DNA of 16,505 nt, taken from positions 1-16,505 of the forward strand of contig CAYXDO010000216.1 of the NCBI GenBank assembly GCA_964463485.1, given 5' to 3'. The position numbers and the translations under genes were made by a program. Origin of the DNA: CAYXDO01 sp964463485 (GTDB lineage: Bacteria > Myxococcota > Kuafuiibacteriia > Kuafuiibacteriales > Kuafuiibacteriaceae). Numbering within the stretch: position 1 is the stretch's first letter; every line of letters begins with the position of its first letter. Under the pieces are notes generated by a model, which saw nothing but the letters and a program-made list of their open reading frames with translations, was not told the origin of the DNA and ran no database searches. Of the stretch, positions 6,296 through 13,599 are shown one piece after another.

Positions 6296-7414
6296 ATGAA
6301 GTCGATCTCGAGTCGCCTCGCGATCGGGCTTGGACCGAGGCACGACGAGCTCGAGGAGCGTGCGCGGACCTTTGCGCGCGAACGAATTGGGCCGCGTGAA
6401 GCCGAGGAGTCGGACGAGTTTGCGCGCGAGATCACGCGCGAGCTCGGAGCCTGCGGTCTGCTCGAGGCTGGATGTGATCTCGACGTCACCGCGATCTGTC
6501 TGCTCCGGGAGATCGTCGGCGCCCACAGCGGCCTCGTGGACTCGATGCTCGCGCTGCAGGGCCTCGGATACGGGCCCATCGCGCTCATGGGCACACCCGA
6601 GCAGCAGGCCGAGTGGAGGCCTCGTGTCGTTCGTGGAGAAGCGATCGCGGCGATCGCCATCACCGAGCCGGACGCCGGCAGCGACGTGGGCGCGCTCGCG
6701 ACGACGGCAAGGCGAGACGGTGATGACTACGTCCTCGACGGAAAGAAGTGTTTCATCACGAACGCCGGGCTCGCCGACTTTTACTGCCTCTTCGCCCGCA
6801 CGTCTGACCAAGGCAGCCGCGGCCTGTCGGCGTTCGTGGTCCCGAAGTCTTTGGTCGCGCGGGTCACGCGTTATGACCTCGTCGCGCCGCATCCTTGCGG
6901 AGAGATCGAGCTCGAAGCCGCCCGCGTTCCAAAGAGCGCGTTGATCGGCGCCGAAGGCCAGGGCTTCAAGCTCGCGATGATGACTCTCGATCGATTCCGT
7001 CCTACGGTCGGCGCTGCGGCGTTAGGTATGGCCCAGCGCGCGCTCGACGAGTCGATCGATCGATCGAAGAAGCGTGAGCAGTTCGGGCAGCCCATCTTTC
7101 GGTTTCAGCAGATCGGCGCCCACCTCGCGGATTCTTACGCGGAGTTGGAGGCGGCGAGGTTGTTGGTCTATCGGGCGGCCTCCGCGCGGGATCGCGACGA
7201 ACCCGAAGCGGGCCAACTCGCGAGCGCGGCGAAGCTGCTGGCGACCGAGACCGCGCAGAGAGTGATCGATCGCGCCGTTCAGATTCACGGCGGCCTCGGT
7301 GTGAAGAAGGGAACGACCGTCGAGCGGCTCTATCGCGAAATACGAGCGCTTCGGATCTACGAAGGGACGTCCGAGGTGCAGAGGGTCGTGTTGTCGAGGG
7401 CGCTCACGGCCTAG
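6296..7414 (+). CDS. Acyl-CoA dehydrogenase family flavoprotein
   Basis: This 372-aa protein has the full acyl-CoA dehydrogenase layout: an N-terminal helical domain, ITEPDAGSDVGA at 122-133 in the beta-domain (flavin and substrate contacts), KREQFGQPI at 259-267, VQIHGGLGVKKG at 328-339, and the C-terminal RIYEGTSEVQR at 353-363. Glu356 is the expected catalytic base. It would use FAD and pass electrons to electron-transfer flavoprotein, whose genes are not in the window. The start ATG 6296 is one base after the crotonase stop, with AGGGG about 8 nt upstream. Last gene of the operon; the next gene converges on it. Substrate is unknown. In the aryl-CoA context it could act on a ring-cleaved dicarboxylyl-CoA such as a pimelyl- or glutaryl-like thioester (inference). 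Confidence 0.93.
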   Translation: MKSISSRLAIGLGPRHDELEERARTFARERIGPREAEESDEFAREITRELGACGLLEAGCDLDVTAICLLREIVGAHSGLVDSMLALQGLGYGPIALMGTPEQQAEWRPRVVRGEAIAAIAITEPDAGSDVGALATTARRDGDDYVLDGKKCFITNAGLADFYCLFARTSDQGSRGLSAFVVPKSLVARVTRYDLVAPHPCGEIELEAARVPKSALIGAEGQGFKLAMMTLDRFRPTVGAAALGMAQRALDESIDRSKKREQFGQPIFRFQQIGAHLADSYAELEAARLLVYRAASARDRDEPEAGQLASAAKLLATETAQRVIDRAVQIHGGLGVKKGTTVERLYREIRALRIYEGTSEVQRVVLSRALTA

Positions 7415-7440
7415 AGCGCCGGACAGATCGACGAATTCGT

Positions 7441-7480
7441 GCTCGTGCTCGAAATCAAACGCACGAATGCGAGCGCGAGC
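7441..7480. terminator. Hairpin between convergent acd and tyrS
   Basis: GCTCGTGCTCG (7441-7451) pairs with CGAGCGCGAGC (7470-7480) over 11 bp with one G-T wobble around an 18-nt loop. It lies in the gap between the convergent stops at 7414 and 7503. There is no T-tract, so it is a plausible but unproven bidirectional terminator. Confidence 0.4.
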
Positions 7481-7502
7481 AGGCGTCGTCGAGCATGCTG
7501 GT

Positions 7503-8669
7503 TCAGATCACCTCGACGAACATGACGCTCTTTTTGCCAACTCGCAGAAGGTGCTCGCCCACGGGGACTTCGAAGAAGGGGTCGGTGATCTTGGTCTCTC
7601 CCAGGGTGACGCCGCCTTGTTGGATCTTGCGTTTGGCGTCGCCAGTGCCCGTCGCGAGTCCGGCCGCCGTGAGCACCTTCAAAAGCGGGCCGGCCGGCAC
7701 CTTGGCGCGCGCGGTCTCGCGGGGCGGGCGTCCCGCGTTCCACCACGAGAGGGTGTCTTCGGCGGCAGCGGGTCCATGGAAGCGTCGCACCATCTCGGCG
7801 GCGAGGTTCTTTTTGGCGCTCAAGGGATCGCTGCGATCGGGCGCGAGGTCGGTGAGGAGCTCGTACCAGGTCCACATGGTCTCGTCGGAGATGCTCATCG
7901 TCTTGCCGAACATGTCGTCGGGCGGATCGGTGATGCCGACGTGATTGCCTTTCGACTTGGACATCTTCTCTTCGCCGTCGAGGCCGACGAGCAGCGCCAC
8001 GGTGAGCACGATCTGCGGCTTCTGTTCGTAGGCAGCCATGAGGTGGCGTCCAACGAGCAGATTGAAGATCTGGTCGTGACCGCCGAGCTCGATGTCGCAC
8101 TCGAGCGCGACCGAGTCGTAGCCTTGCATGAGCGGGTAGAGGAACTCGTGAACCGCGATCTGCTTGCCCTCCTCGAAGCGCGACTTGAAATCGCGCCGTT
8201 CGAGCATGCGGCCGACGTTGTAGCGAGAGGCCAGCTTGATGACGTCGGCGAACGACAGCTTCGAGAGCCAGCTCGAGTTCCAAACGATCTTCGTTCGCTC
8301 GCGGTCGAGGATCTTGAAGACCTGTTCGGTGTACGTGGCCGCGTTCCTCGCGATCTCCTCTTGGGAGAGCGGGGGTCGCATCGCGTTCCTCCCGGTCGGA
8401 TCACCGATCAGCGCGGTGTAGTCGCCCACGATGAAGATCACCTCGTGCCCGAGCCTTTGAAACTGAGCCATCTTCTCGATCAGCACGGTGTGACCGAAGT
8501 GGAGGTCGGGCGCGGTCGGATCGAAGCCCGCTTTCACCTTGAGGGGTCGCTGTTGCGCGTGGCTCGCGGTCAGTCGTTCGACCAAGTCTTTTTCGACCTC
8601 TAGGTCGACGGCGCCGCGCTCGAGGACGCGGAGCTGCTCGTCTGCGGGCGGGATGACGATCGTGGACAC
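7503..8669 (-). CDS. tyrS: Tyrosyl-tRNA synthetase
   Basis: This class I aminoacyl-tRNA synthetase charges tRNA-Tyr in the cytoplasm. From GTG 8669 it is 388 aa. The HIGH-type signature HFGH is at 57-60 and the KMSKS loop at 235-239. The tyrosine-binding stretch YPLMQGYDSVAL and the following GGHDQIFNLLVGR are intact. The last 60 or so residues form an S4 RNA-binding domain (KRKIQQGGVTLGETKITDP). HFGH and KMSKS with this spacing fit the bacterial TyrZ-like branch. The frame continues to a TTG at 8705, but neither start has a clear Shine-Dalgarno site; GTG 8669 leaves the usual short leader before ADEQLRVLERGAV. It lies on the same strand as fau and 60-odd nt behind it, so the two may be cotranscribed. 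No T-box element is visible. Confidence 0.95.
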   Translation of the reverse strand: MSTIVIPPADEQLRVLERGAVDLEVEKDLVERLTASHAQQRPLKVKAGFDPTAPDLHFGHTVLIEKMAQFQRLGHEVIFIVGDYTALIGDPTGRNAMRPPLSQEEIARNAATYTEQVFKILDRERTKIVWNSSWLSKLSFADVIKLASRYNVGRMLERRDFKSRFEEGKQIAVHEFLYPLMQGYDSVALECDIELGGHDQIFNLLVGRHLMAAYEQKPQIVLTVALLVGLDGEEKMSKSKGNHVGITDPPDDMFGKTMSISDETMWTWYELLTDLAPDRSDPLSAKKNLAAEMVRRFHGPAAAEDTLSWWNAGRPPRETARAKVPAGPLLKVLTAAGLATGTGDAKRKIQQGGVTLGETKITDPFFEVPVGEHLLRVGKKSVMFVEVI

Positions 8670-8732
8670 GGCGGGGACGATTGGGCGCCAGGCGGAATCA
8701 GTCAACGCACTGTTCTGCGGCGGAGGCTGTGG

Positions 8733-9335
8733 CTACCGAGCCTTGAGCGGTCGAAGTCCCTGCTCGGTCACGAGCCAGTGCACGGGCTCGTCATTGGACG
8801 TCGTCGGCAGCGTGTCCACCACCTGGGCCTCGAAGGCGAAGCCAACCGAAGGAGGCGGAGTCGGGTGAGCGAGCGCCCCGATGCGACGCAGCGCTCGGTC
8901 ATAGAAGCCCATGCCGTAGCCGAGGCGGTGGCCGTCTCGAGCGAACATCAATCCAGGGACGATGATGAGATCGACCTTGGCGACTTCGAAGAACACGTCG
9001 GTGGCGGAAGGTTCGGGGACACCAAACCCAGATTTTTTCAACCCACTTTTTTTCGCCCGACGAAATTCCAGGTGCCGACCGTCGACACGCGGATAGAGGA
9101 TGAGTCGATCTTCGGCGGCATCCTCGAGGGTGATTGGGTCGGCTTCGTCGCCCATGGCAGCGTAGAGCGCGATGACTCGGGCTCTTTGAAAAAGGTCGGA
9201 CTCGATGAGTGTGCGCGCGGCTCGGTAGGAAAATCGGGCCCGGTCGTCTTCGGGCAGACTCGCCCGGATGGCTTTGGCCCGGTCGCGGAGGTCCCGTTTT
9301 TCCGCGGTTACGGGATCGTCGGGCGAGTGACTCAC
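8733..9335 (-). CDS. fau: 5-formyltetrahydrofolate cyclo-ligase
   Basis: This enzyme (MTHFS, YgfA) converts 5-formyl-THF to 5,10-methenyl-THF with ATP, returning the storage folate to one-carbon metabolism. At 200 aa it has the family length. The N-terminal KRDLRDRAKAIRASLP helix supplies conserved basic residues, and the signature DGHRLGYGMGFYDR is at 134-147. Both lie in the right order, with VPGLMFARDG between. The start is GTG 9335; no ATG is available and no strong ribosome-binding site is visible, because the upstream sequence belongs to a long helix (9347-9371 with 9534-9558). tyrS follows on the same strand. A position directly downstream of a long rod-like RNA is the standard place of this gene next to 6S RNA in many proteobacteria. 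Confidence 0.93.
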   Translation of the reverse strand: MSHSPDDPVTAEKRDLRDRAKAIRASLPEDDRARFSYRAARTLIESDLFQRARVIALYAAMGDEADPITLEDAAEDRLILYPRVDGRHLEFRRAKKSGLKKSGFGVPEPSATDVFFEVAKVDLIIVPGLMFARDGHRLGYGMGFYDRALRRIGALAHPTPPPSVGFAFEAQVVDTLPTTSNDEPVHWLVTEQGLRPLKAR

Positions 9336-9346
9336 GTGTCCGAGCC

Positions 9347-9558
9347 GAGGTGCATGAGATTCCCCCCCGCCATGGCCGTTCGCGTCGATCCACCGGAACC
9401 TACGTATGTAGGTGGGCGGCGTAACACCAACAAACCTGCCTCTGCCCAGCTCGCGCGGCAGTTCGCGCGGTGTCGGCGGGAACGCTTCCCGGTGGCCTCG
9501 TAAGGTTCACGGGGCATCATGCGTGTCGAACCGGGCAGGGGGGAAACTCATGCACCTC
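9347..9558 (-). ncRNA. ssrS: Candidate 6S RNA (ssrS) upstream of fau
   Basis: A segment of about 212 nt is closed by a long helix. GAGGTGCATGAG (9347-9358) pairs perfectly with 9547-9558; then come one mismatch, 8 bp (9360-9367 with 9538-9545), one mismatch and 3 bp, giving 23 pairs over 25 positions. Inside, CCACCGG (9390-9396) pairs with CCGGTGG (9489-9495), leaving an asymmetric internal bubble of about 18 and 38 nt. Apical hairpins are at 9398-9413 and 9477-9491. A closing stem, central bubble and terminal stem is the 6S RNA plan, and 6S is classically found just 5' of fau on the same strand. The strand is inferred from fau. I cannot see a clear promoter or a convincing primary-sequence match. 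Alternatives are a cis-regulatory leader of fau or a MITE with 25-bp terminal inverted repeats. Confidence 0.5.
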
Positions 9559-9859
9559 CGCCCGGCACGATGTCGGGCGCAAGTCATGGATCGCGTTCGG
9601 AGAGAGGAGCCACCGGCTCTTCGTCGCTCACGACCCATCGACGCAGACTCTACGAGTCACTCGCCTGGAGGTCAACAGGGGTGGCGGGAATTTGTCGTTC
9701 CAAAACGCCGTCCGCGCTTGAATGTGCGGGCGTTCGGACCGCGCCGCGGCGAATTTTTGCGTGTGCGTGGGTCACCGACAGGAATTCGAACACCTGATTT
9801 GGGAAGTCGGGTATCATGCGCGACTCTTGTCGCGGATTGAGACCATCCGACCCGGCGGC
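9559..9859. other. Intergenic region without a supported gene
   Basis: About 300 bases separate the candidate 6S RNA from the next plus-strand start. It should contain the minus-strand promoter for 6S/fau/tyrS and a plus-strand promoter for the DUF4388/J-like gene, but I find no good -35/-10 pair. Visible items are a hairpin GAGCC-ACC-GGCTC near 9608-9620, an A/T-rich patch GAATTTTTG around 9750-9758, and a short TTCGAA-containing stretch near 9780-9800 that superficially resembles a tRNA T-arm on the minus strand but does not fold as one. Confidence 0.45.
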
Positions 9860-11371
9860 ATGCTCAGCTCGGACCTCGGTGCGTACCCACTCCCGGCGCT
9901 CCTCCTCGGTGTCCTGCGCGGGAATCTGAGCGGGTTGCTCGAGCTCGGCCTGCCGGGGGTCAACTACGTCGCGTTTCGGGACGGAGTTCCGATCGCGCTC
10001 GCGCTTCCCGGGCTGCGCGTGTCGCTCGCTCGCATCCTCGAGGCCGAGTCGGTGCTCGACGAAGGCGCTCGGGAAGAGATCGAATCGTTCGCAGAGGAAG
10101 CGCAGACCTCCGAGTCCAGGCTGGTGCGTCAGGCGGACGTAGTGCCTGAAGGCGTTTTGGAGGGAGCGCTTCGGGAGCGCGCGCGAAGGAAGTTGATCGC
10201 GCTTTTCGGAGCTGGACCGGTGGCATTCCAATTTCGGGAGGGCGCGGTGCCTCCTCGGGACGCCGACATCGCGATCCTCGAGCCGTTGCCGGCGATCTTT
10301 CGAGGCATGGCCACCGAAGCGTTCGAGCCGATCTTGAAACACTTGCTCGGACCGAGCCTCGAGCTGCCGGTGAGGCTCACGGAGCTCTACCCGCGCGGAG
10401 TGGATCCATTTCAGTGGGGAGAGAGCACCGAGTCGCTCGTGGCGACCGGGAGCACAGTTTCTGCGACGGAGCTCGAGCGGCAAGGTCTGAGCCGCAAGGA
10501 AGCGCGAGCGGTGCTCGGCGCGCTGCTCCTCACGGGAATGGGAGAGTCGATCGACGAAAACGGCGTCACCAAAGAGCTCTCGGCCGTGACCGGCGTGCCG
10601 AGCGCGCTCTCGCCGTCGACTTCGGATCCCGACACGTCCGAGCCCGGGCTGCGACCGTTCAGCCTCGACGCCCAAGCCGCCACGGAGGATTTCGAGGCGG
10701 CCAGGCATCACGCGGTGAGCTCCCGACCGCAGCTTTCGGAGGGCGACGAAATCAAGCGCGCGCTCTCCGCGTTCATGGGCAAGGACTACTTCGACGTCCT
10801 GCGAGTTCGACCGAACACCGGCCCCGAGCAGCTCGAACGGGCCTATCGCTTCCTCACGCGGGAGAATCTGCCGGACACGCCCTCGCGGCGGGCCGTCCTC
10901 GGCGTCTACGAAGAGGCGTACCTGACTCTGAGCGACACGGAGCGCAGCGCAAAGTACCGGCGTGTGGCCGAGCAAGCCAAAGACCGCCCGAAGCTCCTGA
11001 GCGCGCGCACCAGCTTCGAGGCGACGCGGAAAGTCGAACGAGCCCTCCTCGTTGCTCAGTCCGGAGCGCTTCACGAGGCCGCGGCGCTGATCGAGTGGGC
11101 TTTTACGCTCGACCCCGCACGCAAGGACCTGCCGCTTCTCAAGGCCGTTTTCGAGGTCATGGCCGAGCCCTCGAGCTCCGCGCGGCTCTCGGAGCTCGAG
11201 AGAGTCGCAGACGCCGAGAAAGCCATCTCCGGGCTCGTGCTCATCGCGCGGGCGCTGATCGAAGGCCTGACGTTGAAACGCCCCGCGGCCGACGTCGTCG
11301 CGTCCTTGCCCGATCACCCCCTGGGCTCGGTGGTCAAGCAGGTGCTGTCGACTCGAGACGACGAGCTTTGA
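9860..11371 (+). CDS. DUF4388/PATAN-like protein with a degenerate J-domain
   Basis: This 503-aa protein is probably cytoplasmic. Residues 1-160 resemble the DUF4388/PATAN module (LPALLLGVLRGNLSGLLEL, then a paired FRDG and FQFREG pattern). A middle helical region follows, then an acidic, Ser/Pro-rich linker near 240-290. Residues 308-370 match a J-domain: KDYFDVLRVRPNTGPEQLERAYR, then a helix ending LSDTERSAKYRRV. The essential HPD tripeptide reads LPD at 337-339, so stimulation of DnaK ATPase is unlikely. The C-terminus is helical and TPR-like (ERALLVAQSGALHEAAALIEWAFTLDP). ATG 9860 is chosen because upstream in-frame sequence (to 9722) is not protein-like; the ribosome-binding site is weak. 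Its stop lies 3 nt from the convergent GNAT stop. A structural or regulatory adaptor role is inferred from domains only. Confidence 0.85.
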   Translation: MLSSDLGAYPLPALLLGVLRGNLSGLLELGLPGVNYVAFRDGVPIALALPGLRVSLARILEAESVLDEGAREEIESFAEEAQTSESRLVRQADVVPEGVLEGALRERARRKLIALFGAGPVAFQFREGAVPPRDADIAILEPLPAIFRGMATEAFEPILKHLLGPSLELPVRLTELYPRGVDPFQWGESTESLVATGSTVSATELERQGLSRKEARAVLGALLLTGMGESIDENGVTKELSAVTGVPSALSPSTSDPDTSEPGLRPFSLDAQAATEDFEAARHHAVSSRPQLSEGDEIKRALSAFMGKDYFDVLRVRPNTGPEQLERAYRFLTRENLPDTPSRRAVLGVYEEAYLTLSDTERSAKYRRVAEQAKDRPKLLSARTSFEATRKVERALLVAQSGALHEAAALIEWAFTLDPARKDLPLLKAVFEVMAEPSSSARLSELERVADAEKAISGLVLIARALIEGLTLKRPAADVVASLPDHPLGSVVKQVLSTRDDEL

Positions 11372-11374
11372 CTC

Positions 11375-11878
11375 CTATTCGAGCTCCGTGGGATCGAGCG
11401 CTTTCTCGAGCGACAATCGGCGCGACGGCATGAAGCCCATCCGCTGAAAAAACGAGAGCAACTCGTAGCTCGAGAAATCCACCTGAGTCTCGATGCGCTC
11501 GACTCGCATCGCTTTGAGGTTCCGCGCGAGCTGAGCAAACAGCGCTCGGCCAACCCCTTTGCGGCCCGAGTCGGGAGCCACGCCCATCGCGTCGATGGTC
11601 GCGACCGCCTCCGGCTGACCGAAGTCCCCGTAGTACACGGAGCCCAACAGAAAGCCGACGACGCGCCCCTCGAGCTCCGCCGCGAGGCTGATCTGCACGC
11701 TGGTATCTCGCAGCGCGCGCTCCACTTTGTTCTTGTAGTAGTCTCGTCGAGGTCGGCCGCTCGCCTTCGCATCGATTCGTACGATGTCCTCGAGGTCGTC
11801 TTGGCGTAGCACGCGCACCAGAACGTCCGAACCTTCGTTCTCCCGATCTTCGTTCATACGGCGCGCACGCCTGTGCAT
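11375..11878 (-). CDS. GNAT family N-acetyltransferase
   Basis: This is a 167-aa GNAT enzyme that would move an acetyl group from acetyl-CoA to an unknown acceptor. Motif A, the acetyl-CoA pyrophosphate loop, is seen as MGVAPDSGRKGVGRALF at 98-114. The preceding strand (LAAELEGRVVGFLLGSVYYGD) and the C-terminal ELLSFFQRMGFMPSRRLSLEK, a RimI-like motif B with the GF turn, complete the fold. ATG 11878 has GAGG 8 nt upstream; ATG 11857 is an alternative that skips seven basic residues. The frame is open into the upstream tRNA gene, but that part is spurious. It lies on the same strand as tRNA-Val, about 140 nt behind it, and may share its transcript. RimI-type protein acetylation is possible but not shown. 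Confidence 0.88.
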   Translation of the reverse strand: MHRRARRMNEDRENEGSDVLVRVLRQDDLEDIVRIDAKASGRPRRDYYKNKVERALRDTSVQISLAAELEGRVVGFLLGSVYYGDFGQPEAVATIDAMGVAPDSGRKGVGRALFAQLARNLKAMRVERIETQVDFSSYELLSFFQRMGFMPSRRLSLEKALDPTELE

Positions 11879-12021
11879 CAGCCGTGCCTCTAGACTTCGG
11901 TCGAATTCCCCCACCCGATTCGGCAAAGTTTTCGCCAAACGTGGGCCCGCGCGACACCCGGAGGAACAACGTCCCGAGCCCGAAGGGCTTTCTGGATTGG
12001 CGAAGGGTTTCTGGATCCGAA

Positions 12022-12094
<73 letters not shown>

Positions 12095-12180
12095 AAGTGG
12101 CCGCCACCCTTGCCACGACGACGCGGGAACCGCAAGCCAAAACGCGGGGCCATGACAAGCTTGCGAGCGCTCCGAGGTCC

Positions 12181-12186
12181 ATTGTA
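12181..12186 (-). promoter_or_regulatory. Possible -10 box upstream of tRNA-Val
   Basis: TACAAT on the minus strand is one mismatch from the sigma-70 -10 consensus and lies about 87 nt upstream of the tRNA 5' end. No good -35 is found at 16-18 nt. A leader of roughly 80 nt would precede the tRNA. Confidence 0.3.
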
Positions 12187-12280
12187 GGCTAAAAGGCAGA
12201 CGCGAGTTTCACCGTCACCCGCCCGGCTCTCGAAACATGATGACTCTGCGGAAAGCCATATCGACAAAAGGTGAACGGCG

Positions 12281-13561
12281 GTGACTGACCCCGGTGCGAC
12301 TCGCCTTCGCGTGCTTGCCGAAGCTTCCCACGCCTTTGCTGTCGTTGCGACCGACACGCCGAAGCTCCTCGACACGATCGCCCGCACGGTCGCGACCCTC
12401 GTAGGAGACGGGTGTTTGGTCACGCTGCTTGCGGCCGACGGTGAGACGCTGACCAGCGCAGCGACGGCCCACCGTGACCCTGCCTTGGAGGCGGACTATC
12501 GTGCGTACCTTCGCGGGCTCGGAACCACGCGAACTACGAACACGACCAACACCTCCGTCACGGCGGAGGTCATGCGAACGGGGCTGCCCAAGTTGGTTCC
12601 CGAGATTCTCCCGGACACGGTGGCGGCCAACGCGGACCCTGACCTACGGCCCATGGTCGCGCGACTCGACGTGCACAGCTTCGCCGTGGTCCCCGTTCGG
12701 GCTCGCGGAGCCACGATCGGGACACTCTCGATACTCAGGAGCCGTCCGGGCCTCGGGTACACCGAAGACGACGTCGTCCTGTTGCAGGATCTAGCCGATC
12801 GCGCCGGCCTCGCCATCGAGAATGCGCGACTGTACGACGAGCTCGAATCGAGAGTGCGACAACGAACGGTCGACTTGGAGGCCGCCAACAAGGAGCTCGA
12901 GACCTTCAGCTACTCGGTGGCCCACGACCTGCGGGCTCCTCTGTTGGGTATCGATGGGTTCGCGGAGATCCTCGCCGATGAGTACGGCGAAGTGCTCGAC
13001 GAGGAGGGCCGAAGAATGCTCGGCATCGTCCGTGACTCCACCAAGCTGATGAGACAGCTCATCGACGATCTGCTCGACCTGTCTCGCGTCACGCGGATCG
13101 AGCTGCGGCGTGAACGCGTCGACTTGTCGGTCCTTGCACGCGGTGCTTTGGAGAAGCTCGCCACCGCTAGCCCAGCGCGTACCGTCGAGGCAAGCGTTGC
13201 CAATGGGCTCGAAGTCGACGCGGACGCACACCTCGTGAGCCTGGTCCTGACCAACCTGATTTCCAATGCCTGGAAGTTCACCTCGAAGGTCACCGAGGCT
13301 CGAATCGAAGTGGGTATCACGAACGCTCGGCCGCCCGCGTTTTTCATTCGGGACAACGGAGCAGGATTCGATCCCGCCTACGCTCACCGGCTGTTCGTGG
13401 TCTTTCAGCGTCTCCACTCCACCCATGAGTTCGAAGGAAGCGGGGTCGGTTTGGCCACGGTCCAGCGGATTGTACGCCGCCACGGCGGACGGGTGTGGGC
13501 GGACGGAAAGGTCGGAGAAGGCGCAACCTTCTATTTCACGCTGGAACCCGACCGCGAGTGA
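12281..13561 (+). CDS. GAF domain sensor histidine kinase
   Basis: This 426-aa two-component kinase has no transmembrane segment or signal peptide, so it is cytoplasmic. Residues about 5-178 form a GAF domain (ATLVGDGCLVTLL, FAVVPVRARGATIGTLSILR). A coiled coil near 180-208 (ENARLYDELESRVRQRTVDLEAANKELE, broken here for length only) joins it to HisKA, where the phospho-acceptor is His215 in AHDLRAPL. The ATPase domain has the N-box NLISNAWKFT from 325, DNGAGFD from 358 and GSGVGLATVQRIVRRHGG near 386-403. The signature is of the phytochrome-like/light-sensor HK group, but the GAF Cys for a bilin cannot be identified, so the ligand is unknown. GTG 12281 has AAGGTG about 8 nt upstream. No response regulator is nearby, so it is an orphan kinase. 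Confidence 0.93.
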   Translation: MTDPGATRLRVLAEASHAFAVVATDTPKLLDTIARTVATLVGDGCLVTLLAADGETLTSAATAHRDPALEADYRAYLRGLGTTRTTNTTNTSVTAEVMRTGLPKLVPEILPDTVAANADPDLRPMVARLDVHSFAVVPVRARGATIGTLSILRSRPGLGYTEDDVVLLQDLADRAGLAIENARLYDELESRVRQRTVDLEAANKELETFSYSVAHDLRAPLLGIDGFAEILADEYGEVLDEEGRRMLGIVRDSTKLMRQLIDDLLDLSRVTRIELRRERVDLSVLARGALEKLATASPARTVEASVANGLEVDADAHLVSLVLTNLISNAWKFTSKVTEARIEVGITNARPPAFFIRDNGAGFDPAYAHRLFVVFQRLHSTHEFEGSGVGLATVQRIVRRHGGRVWADGKVGEGATFYFTLEPDRE

Positions 13562-13576
13562 GTGTTCGCGGAGCGA

Positions 13577-13592
13577 GTCGGTGAGTGCCGAC
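13577..13592. terminator. Small hairpin between convergent genes
   Basis: GTCGG (13577-13581) pairs with CCGAC (13588-13592) around a 6-nt loop in the 38-nt gap between the histidine kinase stop and the stop of the convergent 134-aa gene. No T-tract; weak evidence. Confidence 0.22.
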
Positions 13593-13599
13593 GCGTGAC

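Noticed and set aside
7467..8603. Plus-strand open frame of 378 codons
   Set aside because: It is antisense to tyrS, whose HFGH and KMSKS motifs are intact.
9347..9558. Reading the long inverted repeat as a MITE
   Set aside because: Terminal inverted repeats of about 25 bp would fit, but I see no target-site duplication, and inner helices plus the position next to fau fit a structured RNA better. Not excluded without a genome-wide search.
9412..9840. Plus-strand open frame of 142 codons between fau and the J-like gene
   Set aside because: It starts inside the candidate 6S RNA and has no coding character or recognisable domain; it also includes the tRNA-like stretch.
9770..9855. tRNA-like stretch on the minus strand (GTTCGAAT and a terminal GGTGACCCA)
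   Set aside because: The TTCGAAT core and a partial acceptor match are there, but the T-stem has mismatches, spacing to the acceptor is 3 nt too long, and no anticodon arm with correct geometry forms. The plus-strand translation GIRTPDL resembles peptides often miscalled over tRNA genes, so a decayed tRNA fragment remains possible.
9650..11317. Minus-strand open frame of 555 codons
   Set aside because: It is antisense to the DUF4388/J-like gene; its composition is Arg/Glu-rich and patternless, and the plus-strand protein has recognisable domains.
11977..11989. Hairpin AGCCC-GAA-GGGCT followed by TTCT on the plus strand
   Set aside because: No plus-strand gene ends upstream of it within 600 nt, and on the minus strand it lacks a T-tract. 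It may only be part of the tRNA-GNAT spacer.
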